A DNA stretch of 52,796 bases, from assembly GCA_024653325.1 (NCBI GenBank), contig JANLFX010000008.1, positions 1 to 52,796 of the forward strand, read 5' to 3'. The position numbers were made by a program, and so were the translations under genes. The notes beneath the pieces were generated by a model. The model ran no database searches. It saw only the letters and a list, made by a program, of their open reading frames with translations, and was not told the DNA's origin. Shown in pieces: positions 32,765-40,641 of this stretch (position 1 is its first letter; every line of letters starts with the position of its first letter). The DNA is from Anaerolineae bacterium. Lineage in GTDB: Bacteria > Chloroflexota > Anaerolineae > JACIWR01.

Positions 32765-34042
32765 CTATTGAGAGGATTTCGCAACACGCACCTGGCGCAC
32801 AATGCGTTGCACCAGATACCCGTACAGGATCAGGGTGGGAAGCGGCTTGGAAGCGTGGTAAAGCAGCCCCGCCCACGTCGGGCGCACCGGCGTCCAGGGT
32901 AGCATCAGACCAGCAGCCACCGGTCTGGACCATCCCAGGAAGAAAAAGGGCGTGAAGAAAGCGATAAGGGCAGACAAGGCCAGGATCAGCCGGGAGTGCG
33001 TGCGGGCGTAGAGGATAACCAGCACCGGCAACAGCATGACGTAGTGGTGCTCCCAAATCTGATGGAAAACCAGGAAATAGGTCGTCATCCACAGACCCAG
33101 GTGGACGACCACATCTGGCTTCCGATCCAGAAAGGTCAACGCCAGGGAGAGAGCGATGCAGAGCAGGATGAATACCCGCTGAATGAGTACGATTCGCTCC
33201 GGTGACCAGCCGGGAGCCAGGACAGTCAGCACCTCGAAGATCAGTTGCAGCCAGCCCAGGTTGCCGAGTTGATAGGTGATGGCAGCGGCCCTGAAATTGC
33301 TCATGAAGGCAGCTATCCCCGCGGGGAAGAGGACGAAGTAGGGAATTGCCGTGAGCGCGACCAGGATACCCAGGCAGATCAGGGCCCGAAACCGATGCAG
33401 GCGAAGCATCAGGGGCACGAACAGGCCGGTATTCTGCTTCCACAGCACACTGCCGATCCACAGCGCGTCGAAAGCAGTCCCGGGCCTGCTGCGTCGCAGG
33501 TAAACGAACATCATGGTGAAAAGCAGCGCAGCCTGAACCATGGAGAACTGGCCCAGATATAGCTCTAGGTAGAACGGGGTAAAGCATAGCCACATCGCCG
33601 CCAGCCGGGCGAAGTGATCGCGGTCGGGGACGAGCCGCCAGGTGAGGTAAACACAGAGCAGAAGTAGCCCTTCGGTGCAGGCCACCCACAGACGAAAGGC
33701 GTTCAGGGGGGAAAGAAGGTTCAGAGCCACGCCTACAGTATAGGCGGACACCGGCAGGTAACGAAAGGGCGTGTAACGCGGGACGACCACGTCAATCTTG
33801 TCACCGTCGCTCTGATAGACGCTATCGCCCTGCAGGAAGTTGTGGCCTGCCTGGTAAAGGGCGAAAAAATCCCACCCCCGCGCCCCGTGAGTAACTGTAG
33901 CGTCGAAGAAGAACGGGTTGAGAAACCCGAGTCGCCAGGAGACCAGCATGGTCAGGTGAAATATCACTGCCCCAACGAGCAGGATACGGGGCAGCGGACC
34001 CCTGGTGGGCAAAACACCGGACTGGCAGTGCTGGCTTTCCAT
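32765..34042 (-). CDS. GT87-like (DUF2029) membrane glycosyltransferase
   Basis: 425 residues and about 10-12 membrane helices. The start is ATG 34042 (a GTG one codon earlier is possible); no strong ribosome site. The outer-loop block GARGWDFFALYQAGHNFLQG contains the acidic catalytic-type residue, and YLGQFSMVQAALLFTMMFVY matches the GQxN-like helix of GT87. Families like this use polyprenol-phosphate sugars. It differs in sequence from the two MptA/B-like genes of this window. It follows the 34069-34464 gene by 26 bp. Confidence 0.78.
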   Translation of the reverse strand: MESQHCQSGVLPTRGPLPRILLVGAVIFHLTMLVSWRLGFLNPFFFDATVTHGARGWDFFALYQAGHNFLQGDSVYQSDGDKIDVVVPRYTPFRYLPVSAYTVGVALNLLSPLNAFRLWVACTEGLLLLCVYLTWRLVPDRDHFARLAAMWLCFTPFYLELYLGQFSMVQAALLFTMMFVYLRRSRPGTAFDALWIGSVLWKQNTGLFVPLMLRLHRFRALICLGILVALTAIPYFVLFPAGIAAFMSNFRAAAITYQLGNLGWLQLIFEVLTVLAPGWSPERIVLIQRVFILLCIALSLALTFLDRKPDVVVHLGLWMTTYFLVFHQIWEHHYVMLLPVLVILYARTHSRLILALSALIAFFTPFFFLGWSRPVAAGLMLPWTPVRPTWAGLLYHASKPLPTLILYGYLVQRIVRQVRVAKSSQ

Positions 34043-34068
34043 CACTTATCGGCCTGGTGGCAGCCCGC

Positions 34069-34464
34069 TCAGAAACACCCTAGCTGACAGGGTTTTACCT
34101 TTAGCCCCAGGGCCTCGATGGCATTGGCCACTTCCAGATACGATAGCCCATATCGGTCGGCGATGGCCCAGGCTGCCGCGCAAGGCAGCTTTCCGTTGAC
34201 TACTGCACCGCGCAAGTCAACTGCCAGATCGTCGGGTACGGATTCAGCCGGACGCACCAACCTGTATTCGGGCAAAGGTTTCTGCCCGTACCCAAACAGC
34301 CCCATCTGACAGGCCCAGATACGTACACCCAGCTGGTCGGCTGCCTTGCCTACCTGCAGCGGGTCAACCCCCAACGAGGCAGCGATTTGGTGCGCGGTCA
34401 CACAAGGCAACCTGTTGTCTTCTTTGGTAAGGGCTTTAATACGCGCAACGATACTTTCTTCCAT
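34069..34464 (-). CDS. Small protein with duplicated HTH-like motif and CQxG tails
   Basis: 131 residues (ATG 34464, AAAGGAGGAGGG directly upstream). The two halves repeat each other. Half one: LPCVTAHQIAASLGVDPLQ, then VGKAADQLGVRIWACQMGLF. Half two: LPCAAAWAIADRYGLSYLE, then VANAIEALGLKVKPCQLGCF. Each half reads as two short helices of HTH type followed by a strand ending in CQxGxF. Conserved Cys at both ends of each half could bind a metal. I do not know the function. It is the first gene before the GT87 gene. Confidence 0.8.
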   Translation of the reverse strand: MEESIVARIKALTKEDNRLPCVTAHQIAASLGVDPLQVGKAADQLGVRIWACQMGLFGYGQKPLPEYRLVRPAESVPDDLAVDLRGAVVNGKLPCAAAWAIADRYGLSYLEVANAIEALGLKVKPCQLGCF

Positions 34465-34519
34465 CCCTCCTCCTTTACCAGACTCTCATTTTACACTACA
34501 CGGTGAGAATTGGCAAACC

Positions 34520-34548
34520 TTGCCCCAATACCCCTTTTGTTGTAGAAT
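34520..34548 (+). promoter_or_regulatory. Promoter of the histidine kinase gene
   Basis: TTGCCC (34520-34525), 17 bp, TAGAAT (34543-34548), giving a leader of about 75 nt. Confidence 0.6.
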
Positions 34549-34631
34549 GTACACACAGGACTACAACTCCCAACGCAAGGAGAAAATCTTTTGGCCACTT
34601 CGGGGCATAAAGCAAACGAAACGAGGATGGG

Positions 34632-35372
34632 ATGGAAAAAACCTACGCCAAAGAAGACCACACGCGCCTGACGGAACTGGAACGAGCCCGTCAGGAATTG
34701 ACCAGCATTATGGCCCACGATATGCTCAACTTAATACATGGCATCGTCGGCTTCTTCGATCTGACGGATCGGGGCACCCTTACTCCACAGGCCCCGGAGT
34801 TCGCCGAATTCATGAGCATGGCCAGTCAGTACAGCCGCGAACTGATGCTGATCATCAACTCCATCCTGGATGTCTACAAACTGGAGGACGGCCGGCTAGC
34901 GTTGAACCGCCGGCCAGTCCAGTTGCTCGAATTGATAACCTATAGCATGGAACAAGTGCGTCCCCTCGCTGTCCAACACGAGGTTGACCTGACCCTCGAC
35001 ATGCCGGAGGATTTACCCCTTCTGGATGTGGATGGTGAAGTGATCGTGCGCGTGCTCAGCAACCTGCTTTTTAGCGCCATCAAAGCCACTCCCCCAGGTG
35101 GGCTGGTATCGGTCACCGCCGCCACTCAGCCTGGTATACCGGCAATGGTGCGGGTAAGTGTATCCGACACCGGGGAGAGCATAAGCGCCGAAGAACTGAC
35201 GCAGATATTCGAGCGTTTCTACCAGCCGGCCCGGCGCGGGTATAGACGCAGCATTGGAGTAGGGCTCACTTTCTGCAAACAAGCTGTGGAATTACACGGC
35301 GGGCGTATCTGGGCAGAGAGTGAACCAGACCGAGGCAATACCTTCCACCTGACCCTGCCCATAGTACTATAA
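34632..35372 (+). CDS. Soluble histidine kinase with altered ATP-site motifs
   Basis: 246 residues with no membrane segment and no sensor domain. HisKA dimerization helix with the phospho-acceptor His in SIMAHDMLNLIHGIVGF. HATPase region at about 130-245. The N box reads VLSNLLFSAIKAT, where the second Asn normally coordinating Mg-ATP (NAIK) is Ser. The G1 box reads DTGESIS, with Ser in place of the second Gly. The F box (IFERFYQP) and G2 box (GVGLTFCKQAVELHGG) look normal. It may be a weak or inactive kinase or a phosphotransfer/phosphatase protein. No response regulator is adjacent. Confidence 0.86.
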   Translation: MEKTYAKEDHTRLTELERARQELTSIMAHDMLNLIHGIVGFFDLTDRGTLTPQAPEFAEFMSMASQYSRELMLIINSILDVYKLEDGRLALNRRPVQLLELITYSMEQVRPLAVQHEVDLTLDMPEDLPLLDVDGEVIVRVLSNLLFSAIKATPPGGLVSVTAATQPGIPAMVRVSVSDTGESISAEELTQIFERFYQPARRGYRRSIGVGLTFCKQAVELHGGRIWAESEPDRGNTFHLTLPIVL

Positions 35373-35398
35373 AAAGTATCCCCCACACAAAATAAAGT

Positions 35399-35423
35399 CT
35401 CCGGAGTCGGAGAGACTCCGGAG
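35399..35423 (+). terminator. Hairpin after the kinase gene
   Basis: A 10-bp perfect stem (35399-35408 with 35414-35423, loop GGAGA). No T-tract follows. Terminator by position only; it is also similar to the palindrome at 16898-16930. Confidence 0.45.
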
Positions 35424-35509
35424 GTCTGGCAGTGATTAAATACGATGTGTGTCTGAATGCAAATACGGTCTGGCGAGGCTATGTAGAGTGTCCGGGTCTC
35501 CGGCGAAAT

Positions 35510-35630
35510 CTACGCTCCCAGTGCCTCGATGACGGCCGGGATGACCTCCTTGGCGTCGGCGACGATGCCCACGTCGGCTACTTTCAGAATGGGCGCGTTC
35601 CCACCGGCGTTGATGGTCACCACGAACCTG
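35510..35630 (-). pseudogene. 3' remnant of an etfA gene
   Basis: About 120 bases matching the end of the intact etfA at 40642-41694, roughly 85% by eye. The minus strand reads FVVTINAGGNAPILKVADVG and onward to IEALGA and a TAG, the same ending as intact etfA. Nothing of the upstream ETF-alpha domain remains. It begins where the SurA-like gene ends, so this is a rearrangement junction. Confidence 0.85.
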
Positions 35631-35652
35631 CTGGCTCCCTGTCACCTTCCCC

Positions 35653-36702
35653 CTATTCACCCCCTAATGCGCCCCGAGCGGCTGGTGGAAGTCTGTCTTT
35701 GAAAATACGAACCTCGGCCTGATTTACTAAGCGCTCTTCCAACTCGTATGCAAAGGCCATGCGCTTCTCCTGGACGAGATGGGCACGAGCCGCTGCCCGC
35801 GCCTCCTCAGCGCTGACAGCCACTGATTTTAGCACCAGGTAGACAATAGCTGTGCCGTCTGCTCGTTCAAACAGCCCCATGGCCCTTTCCGGCTTGTCCA
35901 GCGCATCACGTGCATAATCGGGCAGCTCGTTCGCATCTGCGAAACGAAACTTTTGATGCACAAACTCGCCCGCTCCGCGGTCGCCCAGTCGCCGGGCATA
36001 GCCATCGAAAGTGGTCGTGAATTGCTCAGCGGACTGGGTGGCCGCCAGGGCTTGAAGCTCAGCATACGTCAAGCGGGCCGCAGCTACATCCTGGAACTCG
36101 ATGGGAATGAGCACAATGGCATTCGGACCAGGCTGTTGAGCCAGGTAGGTGTCAATCTCTTCCTCAGAAGGGAGGGGCGTTTCCTCTTCCAGAGCTTTAT
36201 CCAACTTATCAATCAACAGCCCCTCACGATAAGCGGCAACCATCTGCTCCTCGAACTGGCGGTTATCCAGACCCAGGGCTTTGGCTTCGTCTCGGAGCAT
36301 CTGCGCCAGTTCGGGTGATTGCTCAGCAGCAGCTTTGATCTCCGCCAGGTAGTCACGCGCTTCCTGCTCGCTCACTGTGAGGCCCCGCCGCCGGGCCTCC
36401 TGAATGAGCACCCTATTGCGAATGATCTAATCCATTGCCTGACGATAGGCCTCAGAATCATCCAGCGGCATCTGGCTGCTGGCTTGCAACGCCGCTTTCG
36501 TGCGCTCCAACGTCTGCAGGCTCACGGGCTCGCCATTGATGGTAGCGATGACGGCGCCGCCACCTTTGATCGGGCGGCTGGCAGCACCCAGGATGTATCC
36601 TATAGAAATACCTTGTACCCGCGCCACCAGGCCGATGCCGACCTGTAGAACAACCGCCAGCGCCACGATGGCGATCAATCTGCGGGGCATGCTACTCTTC
36701 AT
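35653..36702 (-). pseudogene. SurA/PrsA-like chaperone gene split by an in-frame TAG
   Basis: Start ATG 36702 with GGGAGGT upstream. A signal-anchor (RRLIAIVALAVVLQVGIGLV) and the opening VIATINGEPVSLQTLERTKA are typical of SurA N-terminal domains. At 36427-36429 a TAG interrupts AYRQAMD-stop-IIRNRVLIQEARRRG. The reading frame continues unshifted to 35653 through helical SurA-like sequence and a degenerate parvulin-like part. Family members have a sense codon (often Gln) there, so a CAG-to-TAG change is the simplest account. Either a pseudogene, a readthrough site or a sequence error. Confidence 0.75.
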
Positions 36703-37060
36703 CGTCGCACCTCCCACCAATTAGATGTGCCATCGCTTTGTGGACATAACGCACCGTCACCAGATAACGCGGCTGCGCGGGATTGGGTTCGATCTTCCGT
36801 CGCAGTCGTTTGAGGCACGATTTTATGGCTACCTGGCTCCCTTCGGTGTAGTCATACCCCCACACCTCCCGCAGCAATTCATCATAGCCCACCACCCGTC
36901 CTGCGTTCCACACCAGATAGGCCAGCAGGTCAAACCCCAGGCGCGTCAAACGCACTTCTTCGTTCCCGCACATCACCCGCCGCGCCTGCAGGTTAAGCAG
37001 CAAATCCCCCACTCGCACCGTCCCTGTTTCCCTCAGCCCGCACTCCACGGCGGCCAGCAC
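36692..37060 (-). pseudogene. Truncated response regulator: DNA-binding domain only
   Basis: A diverged copy of the C-terminal half of the intact regulator at 39556-40251. It starts at the linker (EVLAAVECGLRE) and retains the winged-helix effector domain: RVGDLLLNLQARRVM, RLTRLGFDLLAYLV, GYDELLREVWGYDY, IKSCLKRLRRKIEPNPAQPR. The receiver domain is lost. The end diverges after YLVTVR and lacks the usual GxGYR. Its 3' end overlaps the start of the SurA-like gene by 11 bases. It could still make a DNA-binding peptide, so it may not be silent. Confidence 0.75.
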
Positions 37061-37089
37061 TTCTGCCGTGATGGCTCAGCGTAGCAAAC

Positions 37090-37437
37090 CTATACTTCCA
37101 ACCACGAGGGAGGAAGTGGGAGAACCATAACTTGCTCTGGTTTGTCCCACTCTTGAATCCAGGCTGTTGAGAGAGTCTCATCGGGAGTCAGGATTTTCGC
37201 CGTAATTACCATTTCCTGGGCTTCGTTCACTGCAAATATAGCAATGGACGAGTTGTCCGGTTTGCAAGCTCGACTTTCTTCCGGCGCGAGCTCGAAGACG
37301 TAAAAAGCGAACCCATCCATAGTCCAGGCATCTTGCGGACACAGGCTGAGCAGCCGACGATGAATCCCACGATATGCGGAGCTTTTCTTTACTACGGCAA
37401 GGAAACGCTGGTCTGGTGTTTCGGGGTTGTTTCCCAC
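37090..37437 (-). CDS. Hypothetical protein, 115 aa, start uncertain
   Basis: I do not recognise it. The open frame has only a GTG at 37437 without a clear ribosome site; the frame extends a little upstream to a stop. Composition is ordinary and soluble (DAWTMDGFAFYVFELAPEES, SSIAIFAVNEAQEMVITAKI). It may be the 3' part of a longer gene that has lost its beginning, in keeping with the damaged genes next to it. Confidence 0.4.
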   Translation of the reverse strand: MGNNPETPDQRFLAVVKKSSAYRGIHRRLLSLCPQDAWTMDGFAFYVFELAPEESRACKPDNSSIAIFAVNEAQEMVITAKILTPDETLSTAWIQEWDKPEQVMVLPLPPSWLEV

Positions 37438-37543
37438 CTCATTGGCTTCCCGAGCCGGTTGATCATTGTTTCAAGGTGTGAACCGCTTGAACCGTTCTTT
37501 CAATCGAGACTCCTTATAAGTGAGGCATAGTCCAAATTCAATG

Positions 37544-38341
37544 CTAGGGTCCGGCTGTGGGTACAAGCTGAGGATAGGGCCACGGCGCTACTGGCGGACT
37601 CTCGGCCTCTACAATCACATCAATCTGCTGTCCGTCTGCGGTGACGAAGTAAAGTGTCAGGGGTACCTTCTCGGCAGGTCTCGGAAATTGAACGAATTGA
37701 ACGCCTCGTTCAGTTGGCTCCACCACGATAACATAAAAGGCTCCTAATCGCTTCACCTGTTTGACCCTGTGGAGTAACACCCACACCTCCGCCATCTCCA
37801 GCCTCAGCACTGCCTCGTGCCGCTCCCTCTCGTAGCACTTGGCCCGTTCTTCGCCCTGAAGCGTCCACAGTCCGGAGAGGTTCTCTAAGTCGTACTCTAT
37901 GGAAGCGCTGCCATACACGACGAAGAAATAGTGCGTCCAGGGGTATTTGATATTCTGTTCACATTGTTCGTCGGTGCACTTGTAGGTCCGCCATTTGGCG
38001 TTCTGCTCCTCCTCCGATGGGCGCACCCAGGTGGTTGATTCCCCACACACCTCGAAAGGCAGCTCTTCTCCTTGTGCCAGAATCTCAGTTATCGTGAGGG
38101 AGCGTGGTATCGGGGTGGGAGAAAGAGAAGGTGTGGGTATAAGGGTAGGTGGGGGTATTGGAGTGAGTGTCGAGGTAGGCGCCGGGAGAGTGGGGAGTGC
38201 CGTGCCCAATTCCGGTGTGATGGATGGGGCTGACGTCATAGCCGTAGTTGGGACGCAGGCACCTAGACTTAAGACGATTGATAGTAACAGAGATATCCTA
38301 TACAACGCACTGGCCTTTCGCGACATTCCTGGTCTCGTCAT
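37544..38341 (-). CDS. Lipoprotein with Thr/Pro-rich linker
   Basis: 265 residues from ATG 38341 (GGAGGTG upstream). A signal peptide with lipobox LSLGAC places a lipid-modified Cys near residue 29. A linker of Thr/Pro/Ser (TPELGTALPTLPAPTSTLTP) follows. The mature domain contains a possible disulfide or metal region CGESTTWVRPS...YKCTDEQCEQN and then a beta-rich half. Function unknown. It is the third gene of a same-strand set with the Tat protein and the Cys-rich barrel protein, so these three are probably expressed together. Confidence 0.8.
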   Translation of the reverse strand: MTRPGMSRKASALYRISLLLSIVLSLGACVPTTAMTSAPSITPELGTALPTLPAPTSTLTPIPPPTLIPTPSLSPTPIPRSLTITEILAQGEELPFEVCGESTTWVRPSEEEQNAKWRTYKCTDEQCEQNIKYPWTHYFFVVYGSASIEYDLENLSGLWTLQGEERAKCYERERHEAVLRLEMAEVWVLLHRVKQVKRLGAFYVIVVEPTERGVQFVQFPRPAEKVPLTLYFVTADGQQIDVIVEAESPPVAPWPYPQLVPTAGP

Positions 38342-38364
38342 CAAGTCCACCTCCAATTATCTGG

Positions 38365-38952
38365 TCAGGAGCCAGTGAAGATGCGAGTAGCCAGGAGGCT
38401 GCCGTCTTTCTGGTAAAGGCCCAACGCCTGAATGTACTGGCCAGCACTGAGAGCCGACAGGCTGAATCCCCGTTTTTCATTGAGAAGAGTGTCTGCATTC
38501 ACATAGACTGGTAATGGAGCTGTCGAGGTACAACCATTGACGCACAGGCTTATACGGTTGTCCTCTCGGTCAACGATCACCCCATAGAAATTGGCAATAT
38601 TCACCCATATTTTCATAGCCTCAAATTCCCCTTCTATTATCCCTCCTTTGGGAAGGCCGCGGGCGAAAATGTAATCACCTGACTCGACAGCTTCGAGAGA
38701 AGTGATTGTCCCTTTCCAAAGGCGCGTTTTAGGGGTGACGAAGAGGGTGAAGGCTGTTTTTTCGTTCTCTATCCCCAATCGATCACGCTCAACGTATACC
38801 ACAGCTCCCTCTAAAAAGATGGTCTCCTCTTCAGTCGCTGGTGTAAGGGGGGAACTGTCTCGACCTATAGAGGCAGGCATTCTGCTCATGGCAAGGGCAC
38901 CAGCGCCTAAAGCGACTTGCATCAGGAACTCACGGCGAGATATTCTCGACAT
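38365..38952 (-). CDS. Tat-exported beta-rich protein of unknown function
   Basis: 195 residues from ATG 38952 with GAGGAGG upstream. The N-terminus MSRISRREFLMQVALGAG is a classical twin-arginine signal (SRREFLM followed by a hydrophobic stretch), so it is exported folded. The mature part shows two repeats resembling DUF5666-type small barrels: VVYVERDRLGIENEKTAFTL ... TRLWKG and GVIVDREDNRISLCVNGC. A CxxxxC-like CVNGC is near the middle. The Tat route suggests folding or cofactor loading in the cytoplasm. It is downstream of the Cys-rich barrel gene by 44 bp. Confidence 0.8.
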   Translation of the reverse strand: MSRISRREFLMQVALGAGALAMSRMPASIGRDSSPLTPATEEETIFLEGAVVYVERDRLGIENEKTAFTLFVTPKTRLWKGTITSLEAVESGDYIFARGLPKGGIIEGEFEAMKIWVNIANFYGVIVDREDNRISLCVNGCTSTAPLPVYVNADTLLNEKRGFSLSALSAGQYIQALGLYQKDGSLLATRIFTGS

Positions 38953-38996
38953 CGTTAGCTTCCTCCTCACTTTTTTCTTGCTTACACGTTGCAGAG

Positions 38997-39416
38997 TTAT
39001 GCCCATACTCTGACCGGGATCCTGCCCAGGTCAAGGTCTGCGATCTCGCTAAATGCTCGCGGGGTCAAGTCCACAAGCGCGGAGCAGTTTGAACCACACG
39101 AACCGCACGCCACTGACATATTGCAGTAGTTTCGTTGATCAGGTCCACAGTCTTTGACAGCGACGGACACTTGCTTTGAATTGCAGCGGTTCTCCACTGT
39201 AATCGACCAACTGCATTGCTTCCAGGGTAGGGACATACCACATCCAGAATGATCGCAGTTCGGATAGCCTGGCCTTTGCAGTTTAGGCCACGCTCCGTGA
39301 AGATAACCGCTTGAACAACTACCGCATGAGCCTCCTCCTGCAGGACCACAAGGGCCGTACGCACTTCCGCAGCAGAACCAAGATCCTGTGCCGTAGTACC
39401 ATTGAGACATTGCCAT
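38997..39416 (-). CDS. Cysteine-rich double-psi beta-barrel (RlpA/expansin-like) protein without own signal
   Basis: 139 residues from the ATG at 39416. The end reads DLTPRAFSEIADLDLGRIPV, the double-psi beta-barrel signature of RlpA and expansin-like domains. Upstream KDCGP matches the conserved D-x-GP. The N-terminus YGTGSWFCCGSAYGPCG fits the barrel's first strand. There are 14 Cys residues, so several disulfides are likely if it is outside the cytoplasm, yet no signal peptide is visible. It may ride out with the Tat partner encoded next to it, or bind a metal inside. Promoter with extended -10 at 39465-39473. Confidence 0.72.
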   Translation of the reverse strand: MAMSQWYYGTGSWFCCGSAYGPCGPAGGGSCGSCSSGYLHGAWPKLQRPGYPNCDHSGCGMSLPWKQCSWSITVENRCNSKQVSVAVKDCGPDQRNYCNMSVACGSCGSNCSALVDLTPRAFSEIADLDLGRIPVRVWA

Positions 39417-39464
39417 TGCCCCCTTTCTATCTTGAGCTTTCTCGGAATGTTTTGTACTGCACGC

Positions 39465-39473
39465 ATTATACCA
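39465..39473 (-). promoter_or_regulatory. Extended -10 promoter of the Cys-rich barrel operon
   Basis: Minus-strand TGGTATAAT (39465-39473); the -35 position is poor (ACCCAA). Same GTGGTAYAAT form as other promoters of the window. Confidence 0.5.
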
Positions 39474-39555
39474 CAAGTCTCCCGTTTTTGGGTGACAAAA
39501 TCGGGGCAATTTCGGGGCAAATCGAATGGGAGAGCCTCCTTATCGCGCGGCTATC

Positions 39556-40251
39556 TTATCGGCGGTTGCGGGAGAACAGGTGTCGGGGGATGGCCCAACG
39601 GTAGCCCACACCGCGCACCGTCACCAGGTAACGCGGCTGCGCGGGGTCAGGTTCAATCTTCCGCCGCAGCCGCTTGACACACGACTTGATGGTTTCCTGT
39701 CCCCCTGCGGTGTAGTCATACCCCCACACCTCCCGCAGCAATTCATCATAGCCCACCACCCGTCCTGCATTCCGCACCAGATAGGCCAGCAGGTCAAACT
39801 CCAGGCGCGTTAAGCACACTTCTTCGTCCCCGCGCATCACCTGCCGTGCCCGCAGGTCAACCAGTAAATCCCCCACCCGCACCGCCTCCGGCTCCCTCAG
39901 CCCAAGCTCCACGGCGGCCAGCACCTCCGCTTTGGTGAACGGTTTGACCAGGTAACCACAGACTCCCTGCTTCAGCCCCCAATCCTTCACCCTGGAACTG
40001 GGATAGGCGGTCATCAGAATGACAGGCATTTCATGGTCCAGGCGCTTCAGCTCCGCCAGCAACTCAAGGCCGGACATACCCGGCATGCGGATGTCCACTA
40101 GAGCCAGAGCAAAGTCTTCCGCCTTTGCCAAGGCGAGGGCCTCCGGCCCGTCGGCGGCCGCTGCCACCTCGTGGCCCGGCGCGGATAGATACCTCACCAG
40201 AATCTCGCGTATGTCTGGTTCGCCATCTACCACCAATATCTTCACTTTCAC
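39556..40251 (-). CDS. OmpR/PhoB-type response regulator
   Basis: 231 residues (GTG 40251, weak GGGAGCGGG site). Receiver domain: VVDGEPDI at the acidic pocket, LALVDIRMPGMSGLELL with the phospho-Asp, ILMTAYPS and LVKPFTKAE with the conserved Lys. The first pocket is D-G-E instead of D-D-E, so one Mg-binding acidic residue is altered. Effector: winged helix with GYDELLREVWGYDYTAGGQE, SCVKRLRRKIEPDPAQPRYL and GVGYRW, normal. No kinase is adjacent (nearest 34632-35372). It has a promoter at 40512-40540 and a leader of about 250 nt. Confidence 0.9.
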   Translation of the reverse strand: MKVKILVVDGEPDIREILVRYLSAPGHEVAAAADGPEALALAKAEDFALALVDIRMPGMSGLELLAELKRLDHEMPVILMTAYPSSRVKDWGLKQGVCGYLVKPFTKAEVLAAVELGLREPEAVRVGDLLVDLRARQVMRGDEEVCLTRLEFDLLAYLVRNAGRVVGYDELLREVWGYDYTAGGQETIKSCVKRLRRKIEPDPAQPRYLVTVRGVGYRWAIPRHLFSRNRR

Positions 40252-40332
40252 CCCGCTCCCTCGCCTATGTCCTCCTCCACACCGAATAGCCGAGGATCAG
40301 CCCAAAGCGAACTACCAAAGGCGCACTTCATG

Positions 40333-40381
40333 CAAACAGCGCCAACACGCTGAGCGGGCCGCCCATGGTTGGCGCTGTTTG
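40333..40381 (-). promoter_or_regulatory. Hairpin in the response-regulator leader
   Basis: A perfect 14-bp inverted repeat (40333-40346 with 40368-40381) with a 21-base loop. It sits about 80 bases upstream of the regulator start inside its long leader. Confidence 0.55.
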
Positions 40382-40511
40382 TGTCATTGTACTTTCTGCG
40401 GGGGATGGGCAGACGACACCTGATCCCCCTGACTGTGGTAAGAGCGCGATGCAATTGCGCCTTCCCAATCGGTGGACAGCGATCTGTGAACTCACCCCCG
40501 GTTACGCATTG

Positions 40512-40540
40512 AGTATACTACAAAACGAGCAAAGTGGCAA
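40512..40540 (-). promoter_or_regulatory. Response-regulator promoter
   Basis: Minus strand TTGCCA (40535-40540), 17 bp, TATACT (40512-40517). The transcript starts near 40505, so the leader before the regulator is about 250 nt. Confidence 0.68.
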
Positions 40541-40584
40541 ATGAGGTTGATAGACCTCGCGATACCGAAGTGCTGCTTACATAA

Positions 40585-40613
40585 CGGGGCAGGCTACCCA
40601 TACGCCTGCCCCG
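40585..40613 (-). terminator. Hairpin closing the beta-oxidation operon
   Basis: A perfect 10-bp stem (40585-40594 with 40604-40613, loop of 9). Located 29 bp after etfA. The tail on the minus strand is only TTATGTAA, so termination strength is uncertain. Confidence 0.6.
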
Positions 40614-40641
40614 CGAATAACAACTCAGTTGGCTGCGAAAT

